This document shows, piece by piece, positions 60,321 to 64,000 of a stretch of 64,000 nt of DNA (position 1 is the stretch's first letter; each line of letters starts with the position of its first letter). Location of the stretch: contig NZ_VOHA01000002.1 of the NCBI RefSeq assembly GCF_007859315.1, forward strand, positions 310,001 to 374,000, in the 5' to 3' direction. The notes beneath the pieces were generated by a model. That model searched no databases, had not been told where the DNA came from, and worked only from the letters and a program-made list of their open reading frames with translations. Source of the DNA: Reyranella sp. CPCC 100927 (lineage in GTDB: Bacteria; Pseudomonadota; Alphaproteobacteria; Reyranellales; Reyranellaceae). Made by a program: the position numbers and the translations under genes.

Positions 60321-62715
60321 TGTCGTCCGTCAGTACCACCCGCCAGCGCAGCGGCGGGCGGCCGGGGCCGCGGGCGATGCGATCCATCGGCTGCAGCCGG
60401 CCCTCATCGACCAGCGCCGCGATGACCGCATCGGCGCCCGCCGCGTCGACGGCTTGCGACAGCACCTCGCGGCGGATCTGCTCGCGCGATACCGCCGCCG
60501 GGCGCTGCGCGGCAAGCCAGGACCGTACCGTCTCGACGTGGCGCTGGTGCGTGGTGCCGGCGGCGCCGAGCACCGCTCGCGCGTGCGGCCAGAAGTAATC
60601 CTGCCACAGGCCGATCGCGGCACGCAGCGTACCCGCCGACAGTCGTACCGGTTCCGCCGTACCCGCGGGCCGTGCCGACCAGGCGAGGAACGCGAGCACG
60701 CCGGCCAGGCGCAGCACCAGCGACAGGCCCTTGCGCCACCACGCGGCGTCGCGGCCCTCCAGCGCATCGCCGTACGCGGCGTGTATGCGTCTGAACGCCT
60801 CGAACAGCGCCAGCGCCTCGCTGGTCAGCGCCACGTCACGCGGTGCCGTCGGCAAATCGTGCAGCCGGGCCAGCGCATCGAGCGCCGCGGGATCACTGCC
60901 GGCGGTCACCGGCGCCAACGCCTGCAGCGCCGACCGCGGCGGACACGCGAACAGCGTGCGCGCCAGCACGCTGTCATCCTCGCCGGCACGTGCCGGCGGC
61001 AAGGCATTGGCGCGCAGCGTGCCGACGATCGAGATGGCGCTGGTGACGTCGACCGGCAGCAGGCGCAGACGCGCGATGGTCCAGCGCCGTCCAGCCCACG
61101 CCTTCAGCCAGTGGCGGCGGTCGTTGCCGGCCCGCATCGAGCGCGCGAGCCAGGCATCGAGCGCATCGGGTGCCAACAGGAGGCCGGGCGGGCTGCCGCG
61201 CAGCGCGTCGGCGACGCTCCGCAGGCGCGGATCGTCGATCATGAGTCGGCGTGGCGGTGGCGGTTCGACCGCGTCGTCCGGCAACGGATCGGGTTCGGCG
61301 GCGCCGGCAATCACCATATTGCGCACGTCACGGCGCCACAGGCTGGCAAAGGTGCGCGCCTTCTCGCGCGCGCCGGCATGACGGCGCGCGGCCCCTTCGT
61401 CCGTGGTGCCCAGACGGTCCTGCAGATCGCGCACCAGGCCCAGCGCCGCTTCCATGCCGCGACTCCTGCCCGACGACGGCGCGCCCACCAGCGCCGTCCA
61501 CAGCACGCAGGGCTCGCGCCACCCTGGCATCGGGCTGATCCACCGCGCGCTGCCGATCAGGCCGGCGGCCGCACCCAGCAGCGACAGCGCGACATAGTCG
61601 AGCGGCGCCCCGGCATCGTGCGCCGCGCGCCGACACCAGTCGCGCCACAACGCCGGCAGGATGTCGACGGGAAAGGATGGTGGATCGGCGCCGTCGTTGT
61701 GGTCGAGCGCGCGCGGCGCCAGCTCGGTCCCATCATCGTCGCTGGGATCGTCTTGCTTGCGCTCAGCGAGCAGGCGTATCGCATCCGGCGGCGTGCGCGC
61801 ACCGCTGTCATCCCGAGCGCAGCGAGGGATCTCCTGAGAAAGACGCACGGTGCGCTGTTCGCAGGAGATCCCTCGCTGCGCTCGGGATGACGATAGGCTC
61901 GAGTGGTCCCTCGGCGCTCGCGGCGTGCGTTCAGTGACCTCTTCCCGCCGGAGAGAGGTCGGCGCGCCAGCGCCGGGTGAGGGGGCCGCGGGTGGCACGA
62001 GATGCTTCTCATCGAGCGTCGCGTATGTCTTCAACGCCCCCTCACCCGACGAACGCTGCGCGTTCGTCGACCCTTCGGGTGCATTCAGGGCAGGCCTCTC
62101 CCCGGTGGGAAGAGGTTCATGGGCGATCGCCCTGCCCTGCACCGCCGGCACCTTCGGCGGTGGCCCGGCGTCACGCAGGCGTTGGCGCAGCATCTCGATG
62201 GTCACACCCTGTGGCAGCGAGCACGTGAGGTTCCAGCCAGGCGGCCATGCGGACGGCACATCGATGCTCACCACCGTGCGCGCCAGCCCACCCAGCCGCA
62301 CCTTGAAGCGCGCCATCGCCGTGAAGCTTCCCGGATCGTTGTCGCGCCACAGGATGACGTGACGACCGCCCAGCGGCGTGGCGTCGGCGACGTTGACGCC
62401 GCCATGGCCGCCGGCCCAGGCCATGCAGACATGGTCGGGAAACAACACGCGGGCAGCGTCAGCGGCCGCCTCGCCTTGCACCACCAGCACCGGCGCCTCG
62501 GGCGCGGCGCGCAGCAGCGCAAGGCCATAGAGCGGCAGGTTGCCCGGCGGCTTGTGCCAGTACCAGACCTCGCCGTTGTGCACCGCCGACTCGGTGATCG
62601 GGCGACCCTGCTTGTCGACGAAGCCGGCGGTGGCGAAGCGCTCGCTGTAGCGCCACCATTGAAGCGGTGTGCCATGCGCGGGATGAGTCAGCTTGTCGAA
62701 ATCGCGCGTGCTCAT
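60321..62715 (-). CDS. TOPRIM-DUF3987 primase/helicase-like protein with embedded repeats
   Basis: About 800 residues from MSTRDFDKLTHPAHG; Met codons at 62727 and 62787 are alternatives. A TOPRIM-like domain (VVQGEAAADAARVLF, then VILWRDNDPG) is followed by a long linker and a DUF3987 domain (FPVDILPALWRDWCRRAAHDAGAP...GWREPCVLWTALVGAPSSGRSRG). The Walker A-like GAPSSGRS has Arg where ATPases carry Lys. Such proteins are usually encoded by phages or plasmids and handle primer synthesis. The linker holds two repeat elements in frame. No stop exists before the molybdenum hydroxylase start at 59865, so the 3' boundary given is approximate. Confidence 0.7.
61806..61890. repeat. REP family-1 palindrome inside the primase-like reading frame
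   Basis: Perfect arms around a loop of about 28 bases. It is translated on the minus strand as SSRAQRGIS...EIPRCARDDS, a peptide typical of these repeats when they are read through. It lies in the linker between the TOPRIM-like and DUF3987 domains, where insertion is tolerated. Confidence 0.93.
61938..62115. repeat. Repeat family 3-like element inside the primase-like reading frame
   Basis: Ends CCTCTTCCCGCCGGAGAGAG and the complement of CCTCTTCCCACCGGGGAGAG, with inner dyads GGGTGAGGGGGC...GCCCCCTCACCC and CGAACGC-TGC-GCGTTCG. It is 178 bp long, is in frame with the primase-like gene, and lies next to the REP copy at 61806. Confidence 0.75.
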
Positions 62716-63077
62716 GGGTGACACCATGATGTCTGATGAGCCGTCGGCGCCGCGGCCACGATGCGGTCGCAAGCCAACGTCGGACAACCAGAGGCGCCCG
62801 GTGTGATGGAAGCGAGGGTGTTGCCTGACGCGGCAACCAGCGACACGCCCGACGTCTCGGCCCGGCGGCGGCCTGCCGTTTAACGCCCGGCCGGCGATAC
62901 GCCCGTTGGGCCCGGCGGCGGGAACGCAAATGCACTGTTGCGCTATGGATATATCGGCCCGACGAGCCTGTATAGCGGAACAAAATCAAAAATTTTTGTC
63001 GCACTTAGCGATCGCTAAGATCTGCTGGAAATACGGCAGGGCGCTGTACAATAAATCCTGAACTTGGTCCCCGCCCA
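62716..63077. other. Intergenic region upstream of the primase-like gene
   Basis: 362 bases without a gene. The 62930-63060 part is AT-rich (AAAATCAAAAATTTTTGTCGC near 62983) and contains a 16-bp palindrome. It probably holds the promoter of the primase-like gene and marks the edge of a second AT-richer patch. Confidence 0.45.
63004..63019. promoter_or_regulatory. Perfect 16-bp palindrome CTTAGCGATCGCTAAG
   Basis: A spacerless palindrome with GCGATCGC at its centre, next to an A/T tract, about 290 bases upstream of the primase-like start and 60 bases past the stop of the hypothetical gene. It could be an operator for a dimeric repressor or a replication- or modification-related site. Confidence 0.4.
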
Positions 63078-63989
63078 TTACTGCACAAAAGATGGAGCCA
63101 GCACTTCCAGGAGACTGTGTGAGACGCTTCTTACTGAATCCTCGATGACATCGTAACCAGCCCGAGGAAGCGGATAGCGCGCCTCGTCCTCCAACAGAGC
63201 ACGGCATCGTTCATGAAGACTGCTATCCGACGCTCCCGCAGCCATCAGGTAGCGCGGCAGACTTGCGATCTCGCTCTCGGTCGGGCAGCAATCTAGCGTT
63301 TCTTTGAATCGATGTGCGACCTGCGTGTCGCGCCCCAGCCGTTCGATGACCGCGCGATTGATGACACTCTGGAAATTCCAGATGTTAAAAACTTGCCGAT
63401 TGATCATCGCCAACGCAACCTCGACAAACTCCTGAGATCCACTGCGAGCAGATGCGAGATGCGTTGCAGAGACCCAGTCGGAAGACTCCAGCGCAATCTC
63501 CATTGGAGTCCGTCGAATACCGGCGAACCAAGGATCATTTGGTTCTGTCAGCAGGAACCAGATAACACCTTCGCCGTGCCACGGCTTGAGTGTTTTACGC
63601 AGTCTTTCCCTGAGATCTGCCCTGTAGTGGAACTGGTCCCTAAGGACATAAGCGATCTCCAGGCGGGTGCGCTTAACGGCCCAAGGAGAGTGGCGTTCGT
63701 GCGGCCCCGTCACCTCTCGTTCAAACACCCGGCAACAATGATTCAGTAGCAATTCACTAGACGGCTGCTCTCTAGCAAGAGCTGCGATGCTTTTCATGCC
63801 AAGTGTCGCGTCGGTTCGATTGCAGAACGCTAGAAAATCCTGGCGAGCGGCCAATGATGCATTGATGTGGGGAGCCAAACAGTCCCACAGGTGAGCTTCA
63901 TCGGCACCAAATGCACCAAATCTGGCGGGGAGACTATCTCTAAACGCCTCCCGCACCTCTTCCCATCGCTCGGCCATTAACGCCATCAA
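63078..63989 (-). CDS. Hypothetical protein, AT-richer, possibly continuing past the window
   Basis: 303 residues to the first Met seen. The frame may extend beyond base 64000, so the N-terminus is uncertain. The protein is largely helical, with EVREAFRDSLPARFGAFGADEAHLWDCLAPHI, LLLNHCCRVFEREVTGPHERHSPWAVKRTRLEIAYVLRDQFHYR and VWFLLTEPNDPWFAG-type segments, no signal peptide and no membrane helix. No family is recognised. Its codon use is closer to the 49-51 kb island than to the housekeeping genes, suggesting acquisition by transfer. Confidence 0.6.
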   Translation of the reverse strand: MMALMAERWEEVREAFRDSLPARFGAFGADEAHLWDCLAPHINASLAARQDFLAFCNRTDATLGMKSIAALAREQPSSELLLNHCCRVFEREVTGPHERHSPWAVKRTRLEIAYVLRDQFHYRADLRERLRKTLKPWHGEGVIWFLLTEPNDPWFAGIRRTPMEIALESSDWVSATHLASARSGSQEFVEVALAMINRQVFNIWNFQSVINRAVIERLGRDTQVAHRFKETLDCCPTESEIASLPRYLMAAGASDSSLHERCRALLEDEARYPLPRAGYDVIEDSVRSVSHSLLEVLAPSFVQ

Positions 63990-64000
63990 ACTGTCGCTCT

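Noticed and set aside
60094-61890. Plus-strand open frame opposite the primase-like gene
   Set aside because: Arg/Ala/Gln-rich antisense translation with no recognisable domain; the minus strand has TOPRIM and DUF3987 motifs.
62986-63207. Small minus-strand frame across the palindrome
   Set aside because: It overlaps the 3' end of the better-supported hypothetical gene in another frame and has no ribosome-binding site or codon bias.

Overview
The window looks like chromosome from a GC-rich alphaproteobacterium. Supporting signs are strongly G/C-ending codons, a RpoH-like promoter in front of a CCUCCC-type small RNA, Tat-exported LivJ-type binding proteins, many small-molecule catabolism genes, and two tRNA-Val genes with encoded CCA. 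A Reyranella/Vineibacter- or Rhodospirillales-like organism is a guess; nothing here fixes the genus.

Layout. 1-130 is the last part of a porin-like gene. 203-7093 holds an M28 peptidase and its LysR regulator, divergent from a polar amino-acid ABC transporter that continues into an M20 deacylase and a ureohydrolase: an uptake-and-hydrolysis module for an unknown amide or guanidino compound. 7195-15959 has tRNA-Val(GAC), an N-formylglutamate amidohydrolase, a probable small RNA, two M81 (MlrC-like) enzymes, a radical SAM protein, a D-aminoacylase-type amidohydrolase and a DUF805 protein. 16093-22710 is a minus-strand run: a cyclase-FHA fusion, two paralogous secreted transglutaminase-like proteins on either side of a membrane Ser/Thr kinase, and an enoyl-CoA hydratase. 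22824-28400 has an acyl-CoA dehydrogenase, a P450, an HpaH/MhpD-type hydratase and glutathione reductase.

28585-42429 is dominated by a branched-chain-type ABC transporter (livGFHM) followed by six tandem paralogous binding proteins, all on the minus strand, bracketed by two EF-hand proteins. 42472-48735 holds cell-wall precursor genes (glmU, glmS), a response regulator, a phosphoglycolate-phosphatase-like HAD and an AI-2E-family permease. After tRNA-Val(CAC) at 48848-48922 the base composition turns AT-richer: 49243-51330 is a tightly packed three-gene operon ending in a PIN-domain protein, followed by decayed sequence to about 52500.

52566-56475 groups two glycosyltransferases of the arsenosugar-associated families, an MTA phosphorylase, a radical SAM enzyme, a GNAT and a tiny acidic protein. 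56606-62715 has an alpha/beta hydrolase, an orphan molybdopterin hydroxylase subunit, and a TOPRIM-DUF3987 primase-like gene that carries three repeat elements inside its reading frame and has no stop before the next gene. A second AT-richer hypothetical gene closes the window.

Three families of palindromic repeats are scattered between and sometimes inside genes. The best candidates for undescribed biology are the kinase/transglutaminase-like/cyclase-FHA group, the three-gene PIN operon beside tRNA-Val, the six-fold binding-protein array, the RpoH-like small RNA, the ureohydrolase lacking a usual metal ligand, and the arsenosugar-like cluster. No CRISPR array, intact transposase, integrase or rRNA was seen. 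All calls are by eye; no database search was run.
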